Below, piece after piece: positions 22,401 through 33,477 of a stretch of DNA of 42,155 nucleotides. The notes below the pieces were generated by a model that saw only the letters and a program-made list of their open reading frames with translations, had not been told where the DNA came from and did no database searches. A program made the position numbers and the translations under genes. The stretch spans positions 1 to 42,155 of the forward strand of contig JAUCBJ010007411.1 in NCBI GenBank assembly GCA_032718475.1, written 5' to 3'. This stretch comes from Nemertoderma westbladi (taxonomy: Eukaryota; Xenacoelomorpha; Nemertodermatida; Nemertodermatidae). Position 1 is the stretch's first letter, and every line of letters starts with the position of its first letter.

Positions 22401-24870
22401 TTACAGAAAGTATGAGAACAAATACTAAATAGTAAGTGTTACAAAAAGTATGACACAAATACTATACAGTAAGTATTACAGAAAGTATGATACAAATACT
22501 AAACAGTTCGTGTTACAGAAAGTATTACACAAATACTAAACAGTAAGTGTTACAGAAAGTATGACACAAATACTAAACAGTAAGTATTACAGAAAGTATG
22601 ATACAAATAAAAAACAGTTCGTGTTACAGAAAGTATTACACAAATACTAAACAGTAAGTTTTACAGAAAGTATGATACAAATACTAAACAGTAAGTGTTA
22701 CAAAAAGTATGACACAAATACTAAACAGTAAGTTTTACAGAAAGTATGATACAAATACTAAACAGTAAGTATTACAGAAAGTATGATACAAATACTAAAC
22801 AGTTCGTGTTACAGAAAGTATGACACAAATACTAAACAGTAAGTGTTACCGAAAGTATGACAGAAAATACTAAACAGTAAGTATTACAGAAAGTATGATA
22901 CAAATACTAAACAGTAAGTATTACAGAAAGTATGATACAAATACTAAACAGTTCGTGTTACAGAAAGTATTACACAAATACTAAACAGTAAGTATTACAG
23001 AAAGTATGATACAAATACTAAACAGTTCGTGTAACAGAAAGTATGACACAAATACTAAACAGTAAGTGTTACAGAAAGTATGACAGAAAATACTAAACAG
23101 TAAGTATTACAGAAAGTATGATACAAATACTAAACAGTAAGTATTACAGAAAGTATGATACAAATACTAAACAGTTCGTGTTACAGAAAGTATGACACAA
23201 ATACTAAACAGTAAGTGTTACAGAAAGTATGACAGAAAATACTAAACAGTAAGTATTACAGAAAGTATGATACAAATACTAAACAGTAAGTATTACAGAA
23301 AGTATGATACAAATACTAAACAGTAAGTATTACAGAAAGTATGATACAAATACTAAACAGTTCGTGTTACAGAAAGTATTACACAAATACTAAACAGTAA
23401 GTATTACAGAAAGTATGATACAAATACTAAACAGTTCGTGTTACAGAAAGTATGACACAAATACTAAACAGTAAGTGTTACAGAAAGTATGACAGAAAAT
23501 ACTAAACAGTAAGTATTACAGAAAGTATGATACAAATACTAAACAGTAAGTATTACAGAAAGTATGATACAAATACTAAACAGTTCGTGTTACAGAAAGT
23601 ATGACACAAATACTAAACAGTAAGTGTTACAGAAAGTATGACAGAAAATACTAAACAGTAAGTATTACAGAAAGTATGATACAAATACTAAACAGTAAGT
23701 ATTACAGAAAGTATGATACAAATACTAAACAGTTCGTGTTACAGAAAGTATGACACAAATACTAAACAGTAAGTGTTACAGAAAGTATGACAGAAAATAC
23801 TAAACAGTAAGTATTACAGAAAGTGTGATACAAATACTAAACAGTAAGTATTACAGAAAGTATGATACAAATACTAAACAGTTCGTGTTACAGAAAGTAT
23901 TACACAAATACTAAACAGTAAGTATTACAGAAAGTATGATACAAATACTAAACAGTTCGTGTTACAGAAAGTATGACACAAATACTAAACAGTAAGTGTT
24001 ACAGAAAGTATGACAGAAAATACTAAACAGTAAGTATTACAGAAAGTATGATACAAATACTAAACAGTAAGTATTACAGAAAGTATGATACAAATACTAA
24101 ACAGTTCGTGTTACAGAAAGTATGACACAAATACTAAACAGTAAGTTTTACAGAAAGTATGATACAAATACTAAACAGTAAGTATTACAGAAAGTATGAT
24201 ACAAATACTAAACAGTTCGTGTTACAGAAAGTATTACACAAATACTAAACAGTAAGTTTTACAGAAAGTATGACACAAATACTAAATAGTAAGTGTTACA
24301 AAAAGTATGACACAAATACTAAACAGTAAGTATTACAGAAAGTATGATACAAATACTAAACAGTTCGTGTTACAGAAAGTATTACACAAATACTAAACAG
24401 TAAGTTTTACAGAAAGTATGACACAAATACTAAATAGTAAGTGTTACAAAAAGTATGACACAAATACTAAACAGTAAGTGGTAAGTGTTACAGAAAGTAT
24501 GACACAAATACTAAATAGTAAGTGTTACAGAAAGTATTACACAAATACTAAACAGTAAGTTTTACAGAAAGTATGACACAAATACTAAATAGTAAGTGTT
24601 ACAAAAAGTATGACACAAATACTAAACAGTAAGTATTACAGAAAGTATGATACAAATACTAAACAGTTCGTGTTACAGAAAGTATTACACAAATACTAAA
24701 CAGTAAGTTTTACAGAAAGTATGACACAAATACTAAATAGTAAGTGTTACAAAAAGTATGACACAAATACTAAACAGTAAGTGGTAAGTGTTACAGAAAG
24801 TATGACACAAATACTAAATAGTAAGTGTTACAAAAAGTATGACACAAATACTAAACAGTAAGTGTTACAG
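19474..24870. repeat. 2,695-bp tandem duplication inside the 37-bp array
   Basis: Rare variant units recur at a constant offset of 2,695 bp: AAGGTTATGAGAAC at 19481 and 22176, ACTATACAG at 19766 and 22461, TTACCGAAAG at 20151 and 22846. The copies run about 19474-22175 and 22176-24870 and differ at few sites (for example GTTCGCG at 21971 against GTTCGTG at 24666, and GTGTTAC at about 20336 against GTGTAAC at about 23031). Confidence 0.9.
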
Positions 24871-26629
24871 AAAGTATGAGAACAAATACTAAATAGTAAG
24901 TGTTACAAAAAGTATGACACAAATACTAAACAGTAAGTGTTACTGAAAGTATGACACTAATACTAAACAGTAAGTGGTAAGTGTTACAGAAATAAGTATG
25001 AGAACAAATACTAAATAGTAAGTGTTACAAAAAGTATGACACAAATACTAAACAGTAAGTATTACAGAAAGTATGACACAAATACTAAATTGTAAGTGTT
25101 ACAGAAAGTATGACACAAATACTAAACAGTCAGTGTTACAGAAAGTATGACACAAATACTAAACAGTAAGTGTTACAGAAAGTATGACACAAATACTAAA
25201 CAGTAAGTATTACAGAAAGTATGACACAAATACTAAATAGTAAGTGTTACAGAAAGTATGACACAAATACTAAACAGTACGTGTTACAGAAAGTATGACA
25301 CAAATACTAAACAGTAAGTGTTACAGAAAGTATGACACAAATACTAAACAGTAAGTGGTAAGTGTTAAAGAAAGTTTGAGAACAAATACTAAATAGTAAG
25401 TGTTACAAAAAGTTTGACACAAATACTAAACAGTAAGTGTTACAGAAAGTATGACACTAATACTAAACAGTAAGTGGTAAGTGTTACAGAAAGTATGAGA
25501 ACAAATACTAAATAGTAAGTGTTACAAAAAGTATGACACAAATACTAAACAGTAAGTATTACAGAAAGTATGACACAAATACTAAATAGTAAGTGTTACA
25601 GAAAGTATGACACAAATACTAAACAGTAAGTGTTACAGAAAGTGTGACACAAATACTAAATAGTAAGTGTTACAGAAAGTATGAGACAAATACTAAACAG
25701 TAAGTATTACAGAAATTATGACACAAATACTAAATAGTAAGTGTTACAGAAAGTATGACACACATACTAAACAGTACGTGTTACAGAAAGTATGTCACAA
25801 ATACTAAACAGTAAGTGTTACAGAAAGTATGACACAAATACTAAATAGTAAGTGTTACAGAAAGTATGACACAAATACTAAACAGTACGTGTTACAGAAA
25901 GTATGACACAAATACTAAACAGTAAGTGTTACAGAAAGTATGACACAAATACTAAATAGTAAGTGTTACAGAAAGTATGACACAAATACTAAATAGTAAG
26001 TGTTACAAAAAGTATGACACAAATACTAAACAGTAAGTGTTACAGAAAGTATGACACAAATACTAAACAGTAAGTATTACAGAAAGTATGACACAAATAC
26101 TAAATAGTAAGTGTTACAGAAAGTATGACACAAATACTAAACAGTAAGTGTTACAGAAAGTATGACACAAATACTAAATAGTAAGTGTTACAAAAAGTAT
26201 GACACAAATACTAAACAGTAAGTGTTACAGAAAGTATGACACAAATACTAAACAGTAAGTATTACAAAAAGTATGACACAAATACTAAACAGTAAGTGTT
26301 ACAGAAAGTATGACACAAATACTAAATAGTAAGTGTTACAAAAAGTATGACACAAATACTAAACAGTAAGTATTACAGAAAGTATGACACAAATACTAAA
26401 TAGTAAGTGTTACAAAAAGTATGACACAAATACTAAACAGTAAGTATTACAGAAAGTATGACACAAATACTAAATAGTAAGTGTTACAAAAAGTATGACA
26501 CAAATACTAAACAGTAAGTGTTACAGAAAGTATGATACAAATACTAAACAGTTCGTGTTACAGAAAGTATTACACAAATACTAAATATTAAGTGTTAAAG
26601 AAAGTATGACACAAATACTGAACAGTAAG

Positions 26630-27480
26630 TGTTACAGAAAGTATGACACAAATACTAAACAGTAAGTGTTACAGAATGTATGACACAAATACTAAACAGT
26701 AAGTGTTACAGAAAGTATGACACAAATACTAAATAGTAAGTGTTACAGAATGTATGACACAAATACTAAACAGTAAATGTTACAGAAAGTGTGACACAAA
26801 TACTAAACAGTAAGTGTTACAGAAAGTATGACACAAATCCTAAACAATAAATGTTACACAAAGTATAACACAAATACTAAACATTAAGTGTTAAAGAAAG
26901 TATGACACAAATACTGAACAGTAAGTATTACAGAATGTATGACACAAATACTAAACAGTAAGTGTTACAGAAAGTATGACACAAATACTAAATAGTAAGT
27001 GTTACAGAATGTATGACACAAATACTAAACAGTAAATGTTACAGAAAGTGTGACACAAATACTAAACAGTAAGTGTTACAGAAAGTATGACACAAATCCT
27101 AAACAATAAATGTTACACAAAGTATAACACAAATACTAAACATTAAGTGTTAAAGAAAGTATGACACAAATACTAAACAGTAAGTGTTACAGAATGTATG
27201 ACACAAATACTAAACAGTAAGTGTTACAGAAAGTATGACACAAATACTAAATAGTAAGTGTTACAGAATGTATGACACAAATACTAAACAGTAAATGTTA
27301 CAGAAAGTGTGACACAAATACTAAACAGTAAGTGTTACAGAAAGTATGACACAAATCCTAAACAATAAATGTTACACAAAGTATAACACAAATACTAAAC
27401 AGTAAGTGTTACAGAAAGTATGACACAAATACTAAACAGTAGTAAGTGTTACAGAAAGTATGACACAAATCCTAAACAAT
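26630..27480. repeat. 259-bp higher-order repeat at the 3' edge of the array
   Basis: A seven-unit block (7 x 37 = 259 bp) repeats about three times: the marker AATCCTAAAC occurs at 26836, 27095 and 27354, then once more near 27467. These units include AACAATAAATG, so the AATAAA hexamer appears four times here, and CATTAAGTG, which removes the GTAAGT donor. Confidence 0.85.
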
Positions 27481-27536
27481 AAATGTTACACAAAGTATGA
27501 CAGAAATACTAAACAATAAGTGTTACAGAAAGTATT

Positions 27537-27802
27537 ACTCATGAAATATAAATAAAGTGGCATGTTGCTGAAAGATACATGAGTTTATGGCACGATTATA
27601 ACTTTCAACGTTCTTATGGAAATTGTAATATTTTTGAAATATATATTTAAATAACTTTGTTAAGGCCTGACTACCCTAACGTGAGTGGAGTCACCACAAA
27701 CAGACGCATAACTTCCTTTTATTTCATAGAATTCTCCGATGTACCGGTATTATGAAAAAGATTGCTAAGCACCACCTACACAATCATATATCATTGTTAC
27801 AG
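27537..27802 (+). other. Short unique sequence between the array and the next exon
   Basis: Ordinary AT-rich intron after the array decays into ACTCATGAAATATAAATAAAG. It ends at the acceptor ATTGTTACAG (AG at 27801-27802). No feature recognised. Confidence 0.6.
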
Positions 27803-27994
27803 GGCAATCAGCTGTATATGACACTGTAGAAGGTTTAGGGACACTCCCACCATCCTCACCGTCAGCCCCTAATGTATCCACTTTAGCCTCTAATGCATCA
27901 ACATTGACAGAGGGTGATAGCATAGAAAAAGATGAAGACGAAGATGACACAGATGACATCTACGATGTACCGATAAGTAGCGAGTTCTACAAAG
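27803..27994 (+). CDS. ANKS1A: ANKS1 homolog exon: acidic linker with YDTV and YDVP motifs
   Basis: 192 nt, phase 1 to 1: two bases complete an Arg codon with the A ending exon 14971-15169, and one base (G at 27994) is left for the next exon. The donor is AAAG|GTGGGT. It reads QSAVYDTVEGLGTLPPSSPS, a Ser/Thr-rich stretch, then EGDSIEKDEDEDDTDDIYDV and PISSEFYK. YDVP fits the pYDxP class bound by Crk-type SH2 domains, and YDTV is a second exposed tyrosine after a small residue. In vertebrate ANKS1A the region after the ankyrin repeats likewise contains acidic, tyrosine-bearing sequence. Phosphorylation is inferred only. Confidence 0.78.
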
Positions 27995-28940
27995 GTGGGT
28001 GCTCTTACTTAAAGTACATACAGTACAGTAGTTACAGAATGGTATATCAAGCCACTTGGAAGACTGAGTGGTTGTTTCTATAATAGTTTAGGTTTCTGGT
28101 AGTTTCGAAGTAACTTACGGTTTACTGACTTATAGTAGGCCTACGATTGATAACCAATGATTTGTACAGTATTTTGCATTGAAACCTTTTCTGTTTATCG
28201 AAATAACATTCTTCCAAGATTCTTTAGTTGTACTCTTAAATACTTCCCACATTACATTGGGGGGAGGGGGGGGGGGGGGTCAGTTGAGATGTTCAATGAT
28301 TCAATGATGCTATAATGGTCGTCACTGTAAAAAAAAAATAGCTGTTCACAACGTAATTGTTGGAATGTTTTCTTGCGTAGACATTGTTGCGCATTTACAC
28401 ATAAAACGGTTAAGGTGAATCACCATATCAGTAACAGGTGATTTACCATAACAATGTTATGGTGAAAATTAAAAAAGTAAAAATTTATCCGGAATTACGC
28501 CGTAAAGGGTACGGTGCTAACAACTCATAAGCTTCAACAACGTTACGGTGAAATTTGTAAATAAATTTATGGTAAAACGAGAATCATGGCTCAATCTTCC
28601 TCGACTAAGATGCGGTAAGAACAATAATCCTGAGGTATGCTTTGTTCCGTTTCTACCAATAAGTTTGTGGTAAAATAAGTCGGCCGACGTTAAAAGAGAT
28701 AATGATAAATCCTAATTTAACTTGAAATACTGTAATGTATTCGCGTTCGAGACGTGATATATTGTTGATATTATTAACAAGTATGGAAGGATTTTTATAT
28801 GGTTTTAATTCGAACCAGAAGCACATGAAGAAGAACAATTTCTTTTGAACAAACCTACTTGCACTACCAGTAAGTAGGTTCTACCCAGTGAGCACTACCA
28901 GTAAGTATGTACTACCCAGATGTTAAATACGGTGAACCAC
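27995..28940 (+). other. Intron stretch, no gene; poly-G tract and a short tandem pair
   Basis: AT-rich intron. It contains one TAGGCCTA (about 28136), a poly-G tract at 28259-28279, several ACGGTGA/TTACGG words around 28400-28560 and a two-copy ~31-bp tandem (CACTACCAGTAAGTA) at about 28862-28920. No coding sequence is supported. Confidence 0.5.
28259..28279 (+). repeat. Poly-G tract
   Basis: Six G, one A, then fourteen G. It could form a G-quadruplex and is prone to length error in assembly. Confidence 0.8.
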
Positions 28941-28944
28941 ACAG

Positions 28945-29343
28945 TCACAGAATGGGGACAGGAAGAACAGAGGTAGATGGAATCAGTGAGAGAATACGGG
29001 GGGTTGCGTGGTTATCTGTTATCATCTGGGAGAGAATGAAAAGTTGAGCGGTGAGGTGTGCAACATCCGGGAAATATGGGGAGCGAGTCGGGGACGCGAA
29101 GAGGATGAGTCCTATGGGACTAATGAGGTGAGTGAAAAGTAAAGAAATTGGGGCGCGGCGGATCGGATCCAACGGTACCCAATATAAAATTGTGTGAGGA
29201 AGATGCGGCGGTCTAATTAGAGAGACTGCATGCATACCTTGGAATACCGAAACAAAGGTATTGCCAGGGTTGGGTAGTGAGATCAAACCCAATGGGGCCA
29301 TATTGGGGAAACTGGTCCCAGAGAAGATAGTCCCGCCCCACAC
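28945..29343 (-). other. Open frame of 132 codons, unrecognised, probably not a gene
   Basis: A minus-strand ATG frame reading MWGGTIFSGTSFPNMAPLGL and on, rich in Pro, Leu, Ile and Ser, with no motif I know. The local sequence is more GC-rich than its surroundings (purine-rich on the + strand), which lengthens chance frames on the minus strand. It may be a fragment of an unknown repeat. No splice or polyadenylation context supports expression. Confidence 0.2.
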
Positions 29344-29466
29344 CCAATACTAGATTGGATTCTCCGGAATGGAGCGCACTTTACGGTTGATGCTATCTTC
29401 CAACCGGGAATATAGCATGGGGGGGATGTTAGCGGATTCATTCCGCTATGCATTCCAACCTAAAAT

Positions 29467-29485
29467 GGGGGGGGGGGGGGGGGGG
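29467..29485 (+). repeat. Poly-G tract (19 G)
   Basis: An uninterrupted run of 19 G inside otherwise unremarkable intron. Confidence 0.85.
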
Positions 29486-29639
29486 CATTTTACCAAGTTA
29501 ACCATTAAGGTATCCTACAGGGTATACCAGCAAAGGGATGATGCAACAGGCTGTGGACTTATAATCCACCTCAGTGGACAGAGGCTAACAAAGGGCCAAA
29601 TGGAGGCAGAAACAGGGCGTGGTTAGCTGACCAATGGGA

Positions 29640-31760
29640 GGCCAGCACATGTGGATTTTGAGGGTATCGGTTGGAGGACAAACGTGTTTAGTTTATAGAC
29701 ATGTATTTTCCCTATATTTATACAACCGGTCATTCATTGTGCAGCAGTTGGCATTCTATTCCATATGTAGAGAGCTACGCTACGCTATGGTGTTACCGGT
29801 GCTACAGTAGTCAGTCAGTTGATTACAGAATTAACAGTAAAGTTCACCAAGTAAACTCTTATTTTCACCGGCCTACACGGCCAAGTCAACCACCAGTCAT
29901 CTACAGTAGTAGCCAGAGCGCGAGCGCGTAGGGAACATCACCACAGTCAACCAGGTCGGGATCCCACGCCAACCAGGATCCCGTCACAGACTTTCGTCTG
30001 TTATATTTCACTTTGCAGTATACCTCTACAGTATGTAAATAATACCAGTGTTGTAATAAAACCCTATGTTACAGAAGAGTTGAATCTAACCAAAACAATA
30101 AACGAATTAATATCTGCACAGATTATAAGATAGAAATAACCGCGCGATAAATAATACTTTTTTTTTTTAATAAAAATAAATTTGATAAATACAAAATCTT
30201 CATATAGAAAATTTTAACGGAAAAGTGAAAACCTGGTATTCTTCACATGGGCAAAAGTTATCAACATATCACCGGTCCACTTATGGTCTGCTATGGAATG
30301 GAATGGGTAGAACCTACACATCTCCATGTATAGTTAATGGTAGCATGTACGCCCAGTTGATGTTAAAACTCTGAAACTGGTGATGATACAATGTGTCGAA
30401 CTACACGTAGCGAAAAGATTCACCCATGGTTACCGGTAACTGATAACTACTATGCTACTGCATCGCAACGCAACATAACACACAGTACTTCAGTCAGTCA
30501 GTAGTGCAGTACTGCAGTACTGACATACAGACATATATACAATACAGTCAGACAGTTGTTCATAGCTGCATAGTGTTTACCAATAAATACTGAAATAATG
30601 CATAATGCTGTACCGGTAATGTAGGCCTAATAGACCCTATAGTCAGGAAGCCTGCAATCCCTGAAATCTGGTAGGCCCCTAGTGCCTAGCTGCTACCTAG
30701 GCCTAATTAATAGAAAGAAATATAAAATTCGAGTGACTTAGGCCTACTGACGTAATTACAGAATTACTGAATTAATTGTCCTTTCCTTAATTAATTCATA
30801 CTGCCCTGTAATGGTACCGGTACCACCGATAGGCCTAGGGTTATCAGGTTATGGGTTAGCACGCCAAATTCCGGACAATTTCTTACATTATTCTGCTGTT
30901 CTGTTATTTCTATATACAATTGTACAATAGGGCCTACTGCAATAAGTATATAGGCCTAGATGAATAGAAATGTATATTATGAAATGTAAATAATAAATAT
31001 AATGAAATGAAATGTATAGGCCTATAGAAATTATATTGTAATTGTAACTGTGTAATAAACACTCCAAATAACTGCACGACAAGTAAAAATGCATATAACT
31101 GCACGCATAAAATATAAATAACACGACTGCACGAGGAAGAAAAACTGGCAATAATTGGACAATTATGTTTATGGAGGGAGAAGATAACCCAGGCTGCCAG
31201 GCAGTAGCTGCACTTATGAGTATCTCAGGTAGATAAATATGAAAACTGAAAACTTAAAAACGTTTCACTCAGAAAGAATTAAAAAAAAATTTTTTAAACA
31301 AAGTTTACAAAAAACATATCATTAAAACTAATAGGCCTACGAAACGGGCAAGGTCGGATTGCTACGTAGTTTCACAGTAGATAGCTCACTTGAACAGATT
31401 TAAAATTAAAAATAAGGTAAAATTAATTGATATCATAAGAACAAAAACAACAGAACGAGGCAGGGTGGAATTAATATGTGCTGTATAGTAGTTACAGTAA
31501 GCAAAGCAGTCTAAGCACACTAGATAATTATTACTGAACAGATTGATGATTGAATGCAAAATGCACGTGAGTAAAAAAAAATAACAAAATATAGGCCTAA
31601 GTAACAAAGACGACACGGAACACAACGAGGCTCTATTCTTACATTATCATTAGATTACGGTGTTTATATTCCATAGGCTGATAGTGCCTAATGTATCAGT
31701 TTTTCTATATAGGCCTACATTGACTTGCTGATTGCAATGAACACTGTTGTTAAGAGTAAG
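29640..31760 (+). other. Gene-free intron rich in TAGGCCTA palindromes
   Basis: No gene seen. Nine exact TAGGCCTA octamers fall between about 30620 and 31720, alongside ACCGGT and CAGTAC words. A short dispersed repeat sits at about 30160-30260. Open frames on the minus strand here (such as 30888-31151) are AT-rich low-complexity chance frames. Confidence 0.55.
30160..30260. repeat. Dispersed repeat, copy 1
   Basis: TATAGAAAATTTTAACGG, AAAAGTGAAAACCTGGTATT and CTTCACA here resemble TATAGAAAATCTCAATAA, AAAAGGTAAAACCGGGTATT and CTTTACA at about 35670-35725. It is an unclassified interspersed repeat, seen twice in the window. Confidence 0.5.
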
Positions 31761-31799
31761 ACCCAGTTTCGACAACAGGACAAATGTTCGAAACTGGGT
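31761..31799. repeat. Perfect 12-bp inverted repeat
   Basis: ACCCAGTTTCGA at 31761-31772 and TCGAAACTGGGT at 31788-31799, with a 15-base loop. No associated gene or terminator role is evident in this animal intron. Confidence 0.75.
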
Positions 31800-32312
31800 A
31801 TTTATTTTTCGAACTCGAGTTGTCCAGAATTTGAACATCCTAGGGTAATTCCGTACATTTCCGTAATCCCGAACATATGCCGCCGGCAGACCGGACGGTA
31901 ATGATGGGCTATGCAGCTATGGGTAACTTTGGAGCAGTCTCCCATTTTTTTATTTTGTTTGCAGATAAGTGGGTGGCAATCCGGTTGCTGTTGTCATGAC
32001 ATTGATCAGTTGATTATAAATTATCAGAAATTATAGATTACATTTTTAGGTCACTCCTGTCCTCGTAGAGACTTCGTGTTGGTGTTGGTCTTGGTGTTGT
32101 TGTTGTAAATTGAATATTGTCCGGAATTTGAATAGGAAACATAATAAATACTGAAATATAGTAATATAGTAATTGTCTATAATTTGAACACCCTGTCCGC
32201 GTCCGGCAGTCCGGAATTGACTGGTGGCCGGAATTTGGCGAGTTAACCTGCTAACCCAACCTGGTTACTCCTGTAATCTTGAATCTCTAAATACGGTACA
32301 GAAATAATAAAT
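31800..32312 (+). promoter_or_regulatory. Sequence upstream of the NDUFA5-like gene; possible promoter
   Basis: No TATA box or clear initiator stands out. CCGGAAT/GTCCGGAATTTG words recur at about 32120, 32209 and 32229 (TCCGGAAT, GTCCGGAATT, GCCGGAATTT); such CCGGAA cores match Ets-type sites, which are common at nuclear genes for respiratory-chain subunits. Promoter function is inference only. Confidence 0.3.
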
Positions 32313-32786
32313 ATGAATGTATGTCATCGTGGATTGCTTCGGTTTACTCGGGGGCCGCCGAGGTTAACTCCGCACAACTTCACGCCTACTCCGACGTATT
32401 CTTCGTTAATTACTCGAAAACAACTAAACTCATTTTATCAGCGAACCAAACACACAACCGCTCTTACCGGACTCAGGGTAGCCAAGGCGCCTCTAGACAC
32501 GCTGAAGTATCTCTACGATAAAATTATTCTGGAATTATCGAAACTTCCGGAGGAAGCCAAGTACCGACAGTACACGCACCAGATAATATCGGAGAGGTTG
32601 GCGATAGTAGAGAGCAGTTCGAGTGTGGATGAGGCCGAGGTTCGTCTGGGTAGCGGCCAGTTGGAGGAGGTTATAGAACAGGCGGAGAACGAGTTGAAAC
32701 TAGTGAAACAAATCAAGGAATGGGAACCCTGGCAACCCCTGATGCAAAGTCCGCCCTCTAAACAATGGGACTGGCCGTTGAACTAA
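32313..32786 (+). CDS. NDUFA5: NDUFA5-like subunit of mitochondrial complex I, intronless
   Basis: A 157-codon frame, ATG at 32313, TAA at 32784-32786. From about residue 46 it follows NDUFA5 closely: KHTTALTGL (KKTTGLVGL in human), AEAKYRQYTHQI-type core (EEAKYRQYTHQIISERLAIV), GSGQLEEVIEQAENEL, KEWEPWQPL, and the C-terminal PPSKQWDWPL. NDUFA5 is an accessory subunit in the peripheral arm of NADH:ubiquinone oxidoreductase on the matrix side. The N-terminal ~45 residues are extra, Arg/Ser/Thr-rich and without Asp or Glu, like a mitochondrial presequence. The mammalian protein (about 116 aa) lacks this. The extension has no other Met, but a possible acceptor TTTTATCAG at 32433-32441 would join at Gln-Arg in phase 0. 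Nested in an ANKS1 intron, same strand. Confidence 0.88.
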   Translation: MNVCHRGLLRFTRGPPRLTPHNFTPTPTYSSLITRKQLNSFYQRTKHTTALTGLRVAKAPLDTLKYLYDKIILELSKLPEEAKYRQYTHQIISERLAIVESSSSVDEAEVRLGSGQLEEVIEQAENELKLVKQIKEWEPWQPLMQSPPSKQWDWPLN

Positions 32787-32816
32787 GTCATAGCTCGTTA
32801 GATAGAAATACCCGAT

Positions 32817-32822
32817 AATAAA
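32817..32822 (+). other. AATAAA polyadenylation signal candidate for NDUFA5
   Basis: AATAAA 31 bases after the NDUFA5 stop codon, in AT-rich sequence. The spacing would give a very short 3' UTR. No poly(A) remnant follows, so the sequence gives no direct trace of retroposition. Confidence 0.45.
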
Positions 32823-33010
32823 CTCTTAGATGGTTAGATGTAGCCAGCGTTGACACCCTATTATATCGGTATATGGTACCTGGATAAGCTCGTCTCGGTC
32901 GCAAAGATCATCGAAACCTCCATTAGTAGCATTACTGTCTGTATCACTACTAACTTATATACTTTTTATATTATATTTTGGTTTAATTTCTATTGTCCAC
33001 TGTAGCCCAC

Positions 33011-33477
33011 TCTATGTTGTTAAGCGGCTCTCTAGTTACGTAATAAATATTCGAGAACACTAAATTATTTAACATCGAGTAAGGCAGCATCAGGAGAGAA
33101 CTATGGAAGCAATGTAGTAAAATACTAAAGTTCAATTTATTTTGTAACATTATAATCTCTGTATGTTTTATTAAAGAATTGACTTACAAAAAATTAGCAA
33201 GTTACGAATTATATATTACGTGTCACATTGAAATTTTGAAAATTGACTATTTTCCATTTTCTTCGTCTAAAAATTACCCAGAATAGTTACTTTTTATTTC
33301 TGTATTTATATTTATTGTTTAGTTTATTATTTTGGTTGAATTTAGTTGGTCAGGACTTAACCCTAATTTAACATTATGTCCAATGTCAATCACTATAAAT
33401 GGAATTACTCAAGAGTTAAATAATTTAGTGTTCTCGAATATTTATTACGTAACTAGAGAGCCGCTTAACTACATAAA
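33011..33477. repeat. Fold-back with ~63-70-bp arms
   Basis: The left arm 33011-33073 (TCTATGTTGTTAAGCGGCTC, continuing to ATTATTTAAC) is the near-perfect reverse complement of 33415-33477 (GTTAAATAATTTAGTGTTCT, continuing to CTACATAAA). Only two or three positions differ, near the outer end, and weaker pairing continues inward (CTTACTCGATG with TTACTCAAGAG). About 340 bp lie between. No TAG or poly-A tail and no clear target duplication are seen. It may be a MITE or a local inverted duplication. Confidence 0.8.

Larger units (their letters stand above)
15141..27536. repeat. 37-bp minisatellite (about 335 copies) built on an exon-intron junction
   Basis: A head-to-tail array of 37-bp units spanning 12.4 kb and filling the intron 15170-27802. 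A unit reads ACAGTAAGTGTTACAGAAAG followed by TATGACACAAATACTAA. The first unit begins inside the coding exon (about 15141), so each full unit holds ~24 nt of exon-like sequence plus the donor GTAAGTGTTACAG. Variants: GTAAGTGGTAAGTG (+7), TATGAGAACAAAT (+1), TTCGTG replacing TAAGTG, AAATAG for AAACAG, TATTACAC, TATGATAC. All six frames are dense in stops. Variant patterns recur with long periods (149, 259, 407, 851 and 2,695 bp). Confidence 0.96.

Noticed and set aside
15141-27536. CRISPR array
   Set aside because: Direct repeats are contiguous with no unique spacers, and the context is an animal intron.
15141-27536. Recursive splice sites in the 37-bp units
   Set aside because: A recursive site needs AG|GTAAGT. 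The unit has ACAGTAAGT with a single G, so splicing to the AG would not rebuild a donor. The +7 variants (GTAAGTGGTAAGTG) do not restore it either.
15141-27536. Array translated as a repeat protein or as real microexons
   Set aside because: Stops (TAA, TAG, TGA) occur in every frame within a unit or two, the unit length shifts the frame, and the 13-nt spacing between donor and TTACAG is too short to be an intron.
30888-31838. Minus-strand AT-rich open frames (Tyr/Ile/Phe-rich)
   Set aside because: Low-complexity composition, no motif, no splice or start context; chance frames in AT-rich intron.
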